35,824 nucleotides of DNA from Alteribacillus sp041949975. Its GTDB lineage: Bacteria; Bacillota; Bacilli; Bacillales; Marinococcaceae. The stretch spans positions 1 to 35,824 of the forward strand of contig NZ_JBHFQG010000036.1 in NCBI RefSeq assembly GCF_041949975.1. The letters run 5' to 3'. The position numbers and the translations under genes were made by a program. Below, in pieces: positions 16,761 through 23,169 of this stretch (within the stretch, counting starts at the first letter, position 1; each line of letters starts with the position of its first letter). Under the pieces are notes generated by a model, which had not been told where the DNA came from, did not search any database, and was given only the letters and a program-made list of their open reading frames with translations.

Positions 16761-16800
16761 CTATAGAATCTGGCCCGTTTCTGGAGGATTGCCCCCTCTT
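16761..16800. repeat. GCGCCC dispersed repeat, degenerate
   Basis: CTATAGAATCTGGCCCGTTT then CTGGAGGATTGCCCCCTCTT. It is the last copy before the plasmid-type block. Confidence 0.4.
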
Positions 16801-16830
16801 CTGACGGATTAGAACGAAGACAAAAATGTA

Positions 16831-16926
16831 CTTTCCTTTTTCACTTTTTATACGCAAGTTTGAAAAAATGATCACCATAAATAAAGAGGGATCGCTCCCC
16901 CTTTATAGATCTCCCTGTTCTTTTTT
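16831..16926 (-). repeat. duplicated radC 3' end and terminator (copy 1)
   Basis: Roughly 88 percent identical by eye to 34352-34449, same orientation. It contains the last radC codons (AAAGAACAGGGAGATCT), the hairpin AAAGGGGGA/TCCCTCTTT and the following TTTTTTCAAACTTGCGTATA. Here the radC codons are fused out of frame to a truncated replication gene. Confidence 0.8.
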
Positions 16927-17128
16927 GATTATTAGGGGTGAAATATGTATACTGATGATTTAACGAAAGTAGAGATTGATAGGTTCGAACAGCAACCGAC
17001 TTCTCTTGAAACGAATTGCACATAAACACCCATCCGCGATGGCTGTCATATCCTGTATGTTCTTTTTCTACTTTCGTTCTAGGAATCTCTGAAAGCTGAT
17101 CTTTGTAGAGGTTACGGTAGGCAAGCAT
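16841..17128 (-). pseudogene. plasmid replication protein, N-terminal part fused to radC tail
   Basis: ATG at 17128 follows GAAAGGAGG and opens MLAYRNLYKDQLSEIPRTKV with a Trp/Phe-rich stretch (GWVFMCNSFQEK) up to QYTYFTPNN. I read this as the start of a primase-like plasmid replication initiator; the text resembles the early part of Inc18-type RepR proteins, but the match is from memory. At about 16927 the reading enters the radC 3' duplicate and continues as random sequence to 16841, so the catalytic part is lost. The leader carries an attenuator-like hairpin and faces a divergent small RNA gene, which supports a replication gene origin. Confidence 0.55.
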
Positions 17129-17149
17129 GATAGATTATCCTCCTTTCGG

Positions 17150-17190
17150 AGAACACAAAAAAGCCGGTGCAAGCTACCCTGCACCGGCTT
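17150..17190 (-). terminator. attenuator-type terminator ahead of the truncated rep gene
   Basis: A perfect 11-bp stem, AAGCCGGTGCA/TGCACCGGCTT with an 8-base loop. On the minus strand it ends in TTTTTT immediately before the GAAAGGAGG site of the gene at 17128. A strong intrinsic terminator between promoter and start codon is the hallmark of attenuation-controlled rep genes. Confidence 0.75.
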
Positions 17191-17261
17191 AAAAACGCTA
17201 TATATGTATACTCGTGGATAATATTGTCTATAAACTATAAAGACAATTTTAATATTATCCC

Positions 17262-17290
17262 TTGTCATAAGGCGAAAAAGTTGCTATTAT
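17262..17290 (+). promoter_or_regulatory. sigma-A promoter of the small RNA
   Basis: TTGTCA (17262-17267), exactly 17 bases, then TATTAT (17285-17290). Start expected near 17297. A dyad TTGTCT...AGACAA overlaps just upstream (17224-17246). Confidence 0.65.
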
Positions 17291-17296
17291 AGCCTT

Positions 17297-17411
17297 AACA
17301 GTGAGATATACAGATGACTAATTTGCGGCTACAAATTAGTCATTGCGTTTCAAGCTAGTGCCAGTAGCTTGAGACCAAATGGGAAGGTGCGCCAACACCT
17401 TCTCATTTTTT
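17297..17411 (+). ncRNA. putative antisense copy-control RNA, three hairpins
   Basis: Between a good promoter and a U-tract lie three clean hairpins: ATGACTAATTTG/CAAATTAGTCAT (12-bp stem, 6-base loop, 17314-17343), TCAAGCTA/TAGCTTGA (17350-17372), and a terminator stem GGGAAGGTG/CACCTTCTC (17381-17404) followed by ATTTTTT. No ORF. It is transcribed opposite to the truncated rep gene and would be complementary to that gene's leader. This matches the layout of Inc18 plasmid control (antisense RNAIII plus attenuated repR leader). Function is inferred from position and structure only. Confidence 0.6.
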
Positions 17412-17562
17412 ATGTTCTCTTTTCAATAACAGTGAGTCTTAACTTCCTTATTTTCTATAAATCTAGCAAGTCGTTTCATGTATGTTATGTATACCCTGAA
17501 AAGTTTCCAAATCATTCTATCAATTTGTCTTCTACTATACAATAAAATCTATTTGTTCGTCT

Positions 17563-17591
17563 ACCCTGAATTTACAGGGTTTTTTTATTTT
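17563..17591 (+). terminator. intrinsic terminator
   Basis: ACCCTG/CAGGGT around AATTTA, followed by TTTTTTATTTT. It isolates the partition operon promoter from upstream transcription. Confidence 0.75.
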
Positions 17592-17597
17592 ACAAAC

Positions 17598-17648
17598 GTA
17601 TACAAAAGGTATACATCTGTTGACAACGTATACGTTTTTGTATACGTT
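17598..17648 (+). promoter_or_regulatory. partition operon promoter and GTATAC operator/centromere array
   Basis: GTATAC occurs four times (17598, 17609, 17628, 17640). The last two form an inverted repeat AACGTATAC...GTATACGTT (17625-17633 and 17640-17648). A TTGACA box (17620-17625) overlaps it, with TACGTT 17 bases later as a weak -10. Repeats overlapping the promoter upstream of the ParM gene are what a ParR-type protein would bind, as both centromere and operator. Confidence 0.6.
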
Positions 17649-17693
17649 AGAGATAAGAAAAGAAAACATTACCTTTTTTGAGGAGGATTACCA

Positions 17694-18836
17694 TTGGAAA
17701 GACTGGCTTCTATCGATATTGGCAATGACTCTGTGAAAGGCTTTCTAGGGGACTTTACCAACACTATCTATCTACCAAATGTCATAGCTGAACTAAATGA
17801 ACGATCCATTGTAGAAATGGAAAAAGACCCGTTAAATGGTTTACATGTGGAGATTACCTCTTCAGCTTTAAACAGAAAAAACGGACGATTTGCCATTGGA
17901 AAACTCGCTTCAAAATATCCTAATAATGATGAATTAACTCCAGATCAGGAAAAATCTCAAAGCGACCAGCCTCTTATTATGCTGCTTACAACTCTTGCCT
18001 ATGATGCAGTGCAACACTTTCCGGAAAAAGATGGAGTCGTTGAAGCCACTTATTATCTATCAACAGGGCTTCCTCTTGATGAGACCAAGAAAGGAAGATC
18101 CAAGGAGTTTAAGAAAAAACTAAAAGGCTCTCAGCATGAAATAACTTTTTTAAAAACCCCGATGTTCGAAGGAAAAGTAGTACAACTTAAGTTTGAACAT
18201 GTGTTAGTAAATACAGAAGGCTTTGCAGCGTACGTGGATCTAACAACAAATAATGATGGTTCTACTAAAAATGAAGAACTGATCGGCAAAACCATTTTAA
18301 TTAATGACATAGGCGGTCTATCAACCGATTCAGCTGTAATCACCAGTGAATCAGAGGTGGACAATGAATACAGTGATGGGATCAAAAAAGGCGTATCCAC
18401 CTATTTGGACAATGTAATTAGACGTGTCTACACGGAGTACAAATATACAATAAAAAGCCGCGGAGACCTGGTAAATATCATTACAAATAAAGATCCAGAA
18501 GAACAATATCATATTTGGGTAGCCGGCAGCCGTCAATCTATTAAAGAGATTGTTGACGAAGAGCTTGGCACCTTGGCCAAAGAAGAATATAAGCTGATCA
18601 AAGACCTTTGGAGAAATGTGCCAGATATCCGGTATTCCTATCAAATTGGCGGAGGTGCTCTGGTACTTAAAGAACACCTTAACGAGATCAATCGCAATGA
18701 TATGGATTTCCCTCTCCGTTTTATTTCAGAGGAAGACAGTATTTGGATGATTGCCAAAGCTTACTTTAAAATTTTACTTATGTATATCGAAGCCAAAGGA
18801 ATTGAACTTCAAGAACCTACCATGGCAAATGAGTGA
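17694..18836 (+). CDS. parM: ParM/Alp-type actin-like plasmid segregation ATPase
   Basis: 380 residues. The actin-fold phosphate loops are DIGNDSVKGF (8-17) and INDIGGLSTDSAV (203-215), with the adenosine-side motif YQIGGGALVLKEHL (316-329). It polymerises on ATP or GTP to push plasmid copies apart and resembles the Bacillus plasmid ParM-like group more than E. coli ParM. TTG start, seven bases after GAGGAGG. The ParR-like gene follows six bases after the stop, and a repeat array lies just upstream, giving a complete type II partition cassette. Confidence 0.88.
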   Translation: MERLASIDIGNDSVKGFLGDFTNTIYLPNVIAELNERSIVEMEKDPLNGLHVEITSSALNRKNGRFAIGKLASKYPNNDELTPDQEKSQSDQPLIMLLTTLAYDAVQHFPEKDGVVEATYYLSTGLPLDETKKGRSKEFKKKLKGSQHEITFLKTPMFEGKVVQLKFEHVLVNTEGFAAYVDLTTNNDGSTKNEELIGKTILINDIGGLSTDSAVITSESEVDNEYSDGIKKGVSTYLDNVIRRVYTEYKYTIKSRGDLVNIITNKDPEEQYHIWVAGSRQSIKEIVDEELGTLAKEEYKLIKDLWRNVPDIRYSYQIGGGALVLKEHLNEINRNDMDFPLRFISEEDSIWMIAKAYFKILLMYIEAKGIELQEPTMANE

Positions 18837-18842
18837 TGATGT

Positions 18843-19262
18843 ATGGACAAAGTAGCGCCAGGAAAAGTAATTTCAATCCGATTACCCATGGATACCCCTT
18901 CTTATGTAACGAAGTATTTAAATGAACGAAAAAAAGAAGCTGGTCGAAAATTCAGTGGTGAATTAGCTACGCTTCTCACTGAAGCAATATCAAATAAACA
19001 ATTGGACGTTGAGGAAGAAAATAGACTTGTCATCCCTATTCCTAAGGGATTAACAGAAGATCAAAAAGAATGGCTCCGTAACCCCCATACCCGGGCCATG
19101 GTTTCTCAACTTCTTTTTCAGGTCGTCGAACAACCTCTGGAACCTTTTGAGTTTCAAAAGCAATCATCAGAGGACAATAAAGAAGATACAAAAACCTTTA
19201 AAGCTAATTCAAAAATTGCTAATTTCGCCGCCAAAACCTTTGATTTTGATGATGATGACTAA
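18843..19262 (+). CDS. parR: ParR-like DNA-binding adaptor
   Basis: 139 residues. The N-terminal 50 residues (VISIRLPMDTPSYVTKYLNE, then FSGELATLLTEAI) look like a ribbon-helix-helix fold. The rest is charged, ends in FDFDDDD and is likely disordered, as in ParR-type adaptors whose tail caps the actin filament. ATG six bases after the parM stop; site ATGATG is weak, so coupling to parM is likely. A strong terminator follows immediately. Confidence 0.75.
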   Translation: MDKVAPGKVISIRLPMDTPSYVTKYLNERKKEAGRKFSGELATLLTEAISNKQLDVEEENRLVIPIPKGLTEDQKEWLRNPHTRAMVSQLLFQVVEQPLEPFEFQKQSSEDNKEDTKTFKANSKIANFAAKTFDFDDDD

Positions 19263-19291
19263 AAAAACTGCCCATTTATAGGGCAGTTTTT
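19261..19291 (+). terminator. intrinsic terminator of the partition operon
   Basis: AAAAAACTGCCC/GGGCAGTTTTTT, a 12-base arm palindrome overlapping the ParR stop codon. Confidence 0.9.
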
Positions 19292-19462
19292 TACGTGATC
19301 AAAGGAAATCCTATGTTATCTATAGAATTATGTTGTAACATAGAATATAAAGGGTTATCTAAACCTTTATAAAAACTATTATCAAACTTATAAACTGCAA
19401 TAGTAGCCATTAATAAATAAAAAACATTAGTTATTACACACGTAAGAGAGGTGAATCTGAAC

Positions 19463-19999
19463 TTGAGTAAAAACGAAAACATAAGTCAAGACAAGATGGA
19501 TGAAAAGTTAAGTAAACCTAGGTTAACCGTAAAAGAAGCAGCTGCATCCATCGATGAATCTCCTTCCGTGTTAAGAAACTGGATGAGAGAATTAAAAACA
19601 TACATTCCAACCAAGCAAGGAGAAAATGGTTACCATTATTTTGACAAGGAAGCATTAGAACAAATACAACTCATCAAAAAAATGAACCGCGAACAAGGAT
19701 ATAGTATTAAACAAATTGAATATCATCTTGCTACAGATGGAGAGTACATCAAACCTGCAAAATTACCGGATACAACGGAAAAACTAATGGATGAAATTAA
19801 GGCTCTTCATGAAAAAATGGACAAGCAAGAAGAGTTTAATCGCCAGCTTGTAGAACAATTGGAGCAACAAAATCAATACATTAAAAACTCTGTCCAAGAA
19901 CGCGATCAAAAACTACTAGAAACATTAAATGAGATAAAATCGCAAAAAGAAGAAAAAAGAAAGGGAGGTTTTTTGACTCGATTATTTGCAAAAGAATAA
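19463..19999 (+). CDS. MerR-type HTH coiled-coil protein (DUF3967-like)
   Basis: 178 residues. A MerR/excisionase-like HTH (RLTVKEAAASIDESPSVLRN, then YFDKEALEQIQLIKKM) is followed by a long charged coiled coil (LMDEIKALHEKMDKQEEFNR to EKRKGG) and a short tail, GGFLTRLFAKE, which looks like an amphipathic membrane-binding helix. This layout resembles RacA and plasmid proteins with DUF3967. Preferred start TTG (LSKNENIS) nine bases after GAGAGGTG; GTG at 19451 overlaps that site. It follows the partition genes and may anchor or regulate the plasmid. Confidence 0.75.
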   Translation: MSKNENISQDKMDEKLSKPRLTVKEAAASIDESPSVLRNWMRELKTYIPTKQGENGYHYFDKEALEQIQLIKKMNREQGYSIKQIEYHLATDGEYIKPAKLPDTTEKLMDEIKALHEKMDKQEEFNRQLVEQLEQQNQYIKNSVQERDQKLLETLNEIKSQKEEKRKGGFLTRLFAKE

Positions 20000-20005
20000 G
20001 ATTGT

Positions 20006-20033
20006 TTGCATCACGCCGAAGTTCGGGTATAAT
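20006..20033 (+). promoter_or_regulatory. promoter of the antitoxin RNA
   Basis: TTGCAT, 16 bases, then TATAAT (20028-20033) preceded by CGGG. Start expected near 20040. Confidence 0.65.
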
Positions 20034-20039
20034 ATAGAT

Positions 20040-20179
20040 AGACCATCATATACTAAAAAAGACCATAGGTGCTGCGAACACCTACGGTCCACAATAGCTT
20101 GGTTCCCTTCAAGGGGGATCGGCATAGGCGAGAATAAATCACCCATTGGAGCCTCTAACTCAAGGGTGATTTATTTTTT
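20040..20179 (+). ncRNA. type I antitoxin RNA (putative)
   Basis: Transcript of about 140 nt from the promoter at 20006-20033. A first hairpin, GACC-ATA-GGTG...CACC-TAC-GGTC (20063-20091), is followed by a 12-bp terminator stem AATAAATCACCC/GGGTGATTTATT (20133-20175) ending in TTTT. It converges on the toxin gene and overlaps its last codons. The arrangement mirrors RNA II of Fst-type and BsrG/SR4-type systems. No ORF inside. Confidence 0.65.
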
Positions 20180-20251
20180 GTGTGACAGCAGTGCTACGAT
20201 TAAAGCTCCGAACGTTAGCATAAGCATTAAAGATTCATACACTGTCATCAT
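20171..20251 (-). CDS. small holin-like type I toxin peptide
   Basis: 26 residues: MMTVYESLMLMLTFGALIVA then LLSHKK. A short MTVYESL head, one hydrophobic helix and a basic tail match the 'putative holin-like toxin' peptides of Firmicutes, which insert in the membrane. ATG follows AAAGGGGG at seven bases. The stop overlaps the 3' arm of the antitoxin RNA terminator. The 13-base sequence flanking the ORF is repeated in inverse (20156-20168 and 20291-20303), so mRNA ends could pair and delay translation. Confidence 0.8.
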   Translation of the reverse strand: MMTVYESLMLMLTFGALIVALLSHKK

Positions 20252-20323
20252 AACACCACCCCCTTTCTTTCATGGGGATGATGCCGAAACCACCCTTGAG
20301 TTAACCGAAACTATTGTTCTTTT

Positions 20324-20329
20324 ATTATA
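20324..20329 (-). promoter_or_regulatory. -10 box of the toxin mRNA
   Basis: Minus-strand TATAAT; the -35 about 17 bases upstream is weak. Start expected near 20317, giving a leader of about 65 nt containing TTAACTCAAGGGTGG. Confidence 0.5.
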
Positions 20330-20410
20330 TCATTTTTAACGTATATATAGGGAGCTCTTCCATGTATAAAGCTATACAAAGGTTATTAAACAGCATTTCA
20401 CATATGTTTA

Positions 20411-21526
20411 TTAAGGTTTTGATCTTCTCATCTCCCACACAGTATCAATCACTCGTTTTGCAATTTCTTCCTCTATATCTGGTGCCTTTGTGTTATAGGA
20501 GACTCTCTTCCCACGGAAGGGGAAAGCACCATGTAACAAATAAATCCTTAATTTCTTTCCTTTCCCTATATCTTGGAAGATATCATCTAACAATTTTGGT
20601 TTTGATTTCTCATCATATGGACGAGTCTTAATCAAATCTTTGACCAGGGACCGTCTTACATCGATGTGATTTTCAAAAACAAACTTTTGTACAAGTTTCC
20701 ACCATAATTCTTCTTGCGCCGACTGCTTTATCTCTTCGATATCTATCTTTTTATCAACCTTTATATTGTCTTCTTCAGGGACAATAGACATTTTATTAAG
20801 CTTTTCACTCAGCTTTTTTTCCCCGAACACCTTTTTATATTCCGTAATGGATGCCTCCAGCCTTTGCTCTACGATAATCTTATTGGAAGTGCTGGTAGAT
20901 AACGATTCTATCAATTGATCTACAGCATCCCGCATTAGGGCTGTTCTTGTGACACCCTTTACACCAATTTCCTCAACAAACTGATCCATACGTTGAATAG
21001 ATTCTTCTTCCAAGGCTACCGTAAACCGTTCCGTTTTTGTTGGCCTTGTCCTTAATTTATTTGTGTCATTGGAAGGCTTATACTCATCCAGGATAAATTG
21101 ATTAATCATCGGATTTCGATCACTGGCAGAAATATAGTGATATAATGTTTCGCTAGTGCCTTCCTGAAAGTAAAAGGGAATACGTCTTATTCGTTTGGTG
21201 GATTCTTGACTTTTTTCATCTAACTGCTTTAAAAATTGCGCCAGAACGTGCCTCATAATTAAAGAACGATTAGCTTTATTATATCCTCTTGCTTTTGCCC
21301 GTCTCACGTACTCATCTAATAGTAAAACCGTATCTTTATCTAATCGAAGCAGATCAAATGATGTCTTTGTATGTTGAAAAGCAGCTAATTCTTCTATATT
21401 GCTTGGGAATGTATACTGTCCATGAAGGAAATTTCGGACATTTTTGGAGTATTGGTTTCTATTGACTAATGTTTTGATTTTTTTTACTACATCAGGCTGC
21501 AAGGAGAACCCTACGTTCTTTTTCAA
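20411..21526 (-). CDS. large plasmid protein with several ribbon-helix-helix-like modules
   Basis: 371 residues, no family recognised. Four segments resemble RHH DNA-binding units: VGFSLQPDVVKKIKTLVNRN (near 5), LLRLDKDTVLLLDEYVRRAK (near 56), IPFYFQEGTSETLYHYIS (near 120) and RFTVALEEESIQRMDQFVEE with TRTALMRDAVDQLIESL (near 170-210). The C-terminal third is charged and helical, ending in a basic KRVIDTVWEMRRSKP. Preferred start TTG (MKKNVGFSL) nine bases after AAGGAG; a TTG at 21583 lacks a site. Promoter at about 21577-21610 with the shared spacer motif. Possibly a plasmid-wide regulator or DNA-organising protein. Confidence 0.7.
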   Translation of the reverse strand: MKKNVGFSLQPDVVKKIKTLVNRNQYSKNVRNFLHGQYTFPSNIEELAAFQHTKTSFDLLRLDKDTVLLLDEYVRRAKARGYNKANRSLIMRHVLAQFLKQLDEKSQESTKRIRRIPFYFQEGTSETLYHYISASDRNPMINQFILDEYKPSNDTNKLRTRPTKTERFTVALEEESIQRMDQFVEEIGVKGVTRTALMRDAVDQLIESLSTSTSNKIIVEQRLEASITEYKKVFGEKKLSEKLNKMSIVPEEDNIKVDKKIDIEEIKQSAQEELWWKLVQKFVFENHIDVRRSLVKDLIKTRPYDEKSKPKLLDDIFQDIGKGKKLRIYLLHGAFPFRGKRVSYNTKAPDIEEEIAKRVIDTVWEMRRSKP

Positions 21527-21576
21527 ACTTTGACACTCCTTATCAAAAAGGGTGAGTTGTTTATGTATGTACTGTT

Positions 21577-21610
21577 GTAACAATATTACACTTTGGTACT
21601 AAAAAATACA
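21577..21610 (-). promoter_or_regulatory. promoter with shared TTTTTAGTACCAAAGTG spacer
   Basis: Minus strand TTGTAT, then 17 bases TTTTTAGTACCAAAGTG, then TAATAT. The spacer text recurs at the promoters near 22965 and 24545. Confidence 0.6.
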
Positions 21611-21611
21611 A

Positions 21612-21645
21612 TATAAAAACGAAAGCTCCGGCTTTTGACCGGAGC
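21612..21645 (-). terminator. intrinsic terminator of the zinc-ribbon gene
   Basis: GCTCCGG/CCGGAGC around a 7-base loop (21625-21645), followed on the minus strand by TTTCGTTTTTATATTG. Confidence 0.75.
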
Positions 21646-21690
21646 GAGGCAGTAAACAATATACAAACTGGAGGTTTTGTACCTGTTTTT

Positions 21691-22191
21691 TTAAGAAATT
21701 TCATTCAAAGAATCGCTATTCCTTGGAGTTTTTCTCATTTTCATGGTTTTTGGTTTTTTCTTCGATTTCTCTATCTGTTGGATGAGAAAGGACTGACTCA
21801 TGCGCTCTGGTATATATCCCAGACGGTCTCGGATTATATTTTCAATAACCCATGTTTTTCTTGTAACATACTCATATTCAGTACCTTGATAAGAAGTTAA
21901 TTTTTCTATATCCGCTGAATTCTGTTCTCTCAGCTTATTAAATACATGAAGCGTTCCAAAGTTATTACTTCTTGCCTTTCTCACTTCCCGTAGCAGTAAA
22001 AGTAACTCCATCGTGTGCATCCTCATAAGTTCCGGGGTACTTTTATTCATCCAGTCTAGAAAAGCAAAATCATGAAAAGTCACGTCTTTTCGTTTCCCTT
22101 CATCACTTAGTAAATCTTCCCTCAGCTCCATGTCACAAAAGGTACAGTACAAATGATCAACCTTGCTACCGCAATATACACAGGTTTTCAT
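21691..22191 (-). CDS. zinc-ribbon protein of plasmid type, unknown function
   Basis: 166 residues. An N-terminal zinc ribbon with two CxxC knuckles (CVYCGSKVDHLYCTFC, residues 4-19) is followed by a helical domain (LMRMHTMELLLLLREVRKAR) and a very basic tail (KSKKKPKTMKMRKTPR). ATG six bases after GGAGG. Its own terminator lies 45 bases downstream. Zinc ribbon plus basic tail suggests nucleic acid binding; nothing more can be said. It is probably plasmid-derived like its neighbours. Confidence 0.7.
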   Translation of the reverse strand: MKTCVYCGSKVDHLYCTFCDMELREDLLSDEGKRKDVTFHDFAFLDWMNKSTPELMRMHTMELLLLLREVRKARSNNFGTLHVFNKLREQNSADIEKLTSYQGTEYEYVTRKTWVIENIIRDRLGYIPERMSQSFLIQQIEKSKKKPKTMKMRKTPRNSDSLNEIS

Positions 22192-22423
22192 GTAACTACC
22201 TCCGTTTAAACACTGAAATCATTTGGAGTTTCCCCACCTCCCAGCAGCCTCGAGGCTGCTGGTGTCTATCAAGCTAAAGCTTGATAATAAAAGGCAGCTA
22301 AAGGAGAGAGACATAGGTATGATCTTACCAACCTTGTTATCAACAAATGGTTTTAAACAGTTCCTCCCCTATACTTTTGCTCTGAGAGGCGGCATCCTGC
22401 CGCCCACTTGAGCTTTCCTACTG
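22192..22423. other. structured 230-base spacer
   Basis: Three perfect dyads: CCAGCAGCCTC/GAGGCTGCTGG (22241-22262), ATCAAGCT/AGCTTGAT (22268-22285) and GGCGGCA/TGCCGCC (22388-22404). No credible ORF; a 62-codon plus frame only crosses the dyads. Clustered palindromes suggest a replication origin (single-strand origin) or protein-binding site, unproven. Confidence 0.55.
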
Positions 22424-22726
22424 TCATGACACATAACGTTCAATGTAATTGACAACCCCTTTGAGAGTCTTATATGTCCGTTCATTGGCTTTAGCTGTTT
22501 CTAAAGCCTTTGAATGATCCATTCGATACTTACTTACTTCATAACGTTCTTGATGGAGGGTGTGCGTGATAAAAATCTCATTTTGCTTATCAAAATGCAC
22601 ATAAATGTTGTAGTTGCCACCCTCTATTTCATAATCGATATAATGAATGTCCTCAAACGTCTGAGAGCAAAGTTTTTTTCCTTCCAAATATGTTTCCAAC
22701 TGCTTCGATAACAATGTGCTCATCAT
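22424..22726 (-). CDS. small plasmid-type protein, unknown
   Basis: 100 residues, mixed alpha/beta: FEDIHYIDYEIEGGNYNIYV is a beta-rich core, followed by helices (HSKALETAKANERTYKTLKG). ATG (MMSTLL) behind GAGGG. Its promoter about 230 bases upstream carries the shared spacer motif. No family recognised. Similar short proteins accompany ardC-like genes on Bacillus plasmids, from general memory. Confidence 0.6.
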   Translation of the reverse strand: MMSTLLSKQLETYLEGKKLCSQTFEDIHYIDYEIEGGNYNIYVHFDKQNEIFITHTLHQERYEVSKYRMDHSKALETAKANERTYKTLKGVVNYIERYVS

Positions 22727-23169
22727 GATCTTTCATCCCTCTCTCATGAAGACGATTGGCAGCTGCCATTCTTTCCATTTTCATAATCCTTTATAAAGTG
22801 TTGCTTCTTATCATGATGATATAGCTTCGGTGCTTAGTATTTCTCCATCCACTCTCTCCTTCAACTTTGTCCTCCAGTGTGTAATTTTGTTTACTGCTTG
22901 AATATATCCACATCCATTTTTTTCTGTTTATTACCTCCCCTCTTTATATATAATATATCACTTTTGTACTAAAAATTCAATAGTTTCAACAAAATAAATA
23001 ACAGAAAAATACTTCTGTATCAATGGTTTTAATGGTGTATAACACTTTCAAATAGAGAAAAAAACAAGGTGGTTTATCACCACCTTAACTACCAAACTGT
23101 ATATATCATTTTCATTTTTTAGCCCTGATCCACCTCAAGAAAGGGAGAATAGATACTAAGTACAAAAAT
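22727..23169. other. 443-base spacer
   Basis: Holds the promoter at 22953-22983 and a leader of about 220 bases to the gene at 22726. The right part (23000-23160) shows nothing recognisable beyond A/T-rich sequence. Confidence 0.45.
22953..22983 (-). promoter_or_regulatory. promoter with shared TTTTAGTACAAAAGTGA spacer
   Basis: Minus strand TTGAAT, 17 bases TTTTAGTACAAAAGTGA, TATATT. Same spacer motif as near 21590 and 24545. Confidence 0.65.

Noticed and set aside
17297..17411. T-box or known riboswitch
   Set aside because: No T-box consensus or aptamer core recognised, and the element is divergent from the nearest plus-strand gene with its own terminator.
19986..20339. 117-codon plus-strand ORF across the toxin locus
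   Set aside because: Crosses the antitoxin RNA hairpins and the terminator; the opposite-strand peptide and RNA explain the sequence better.
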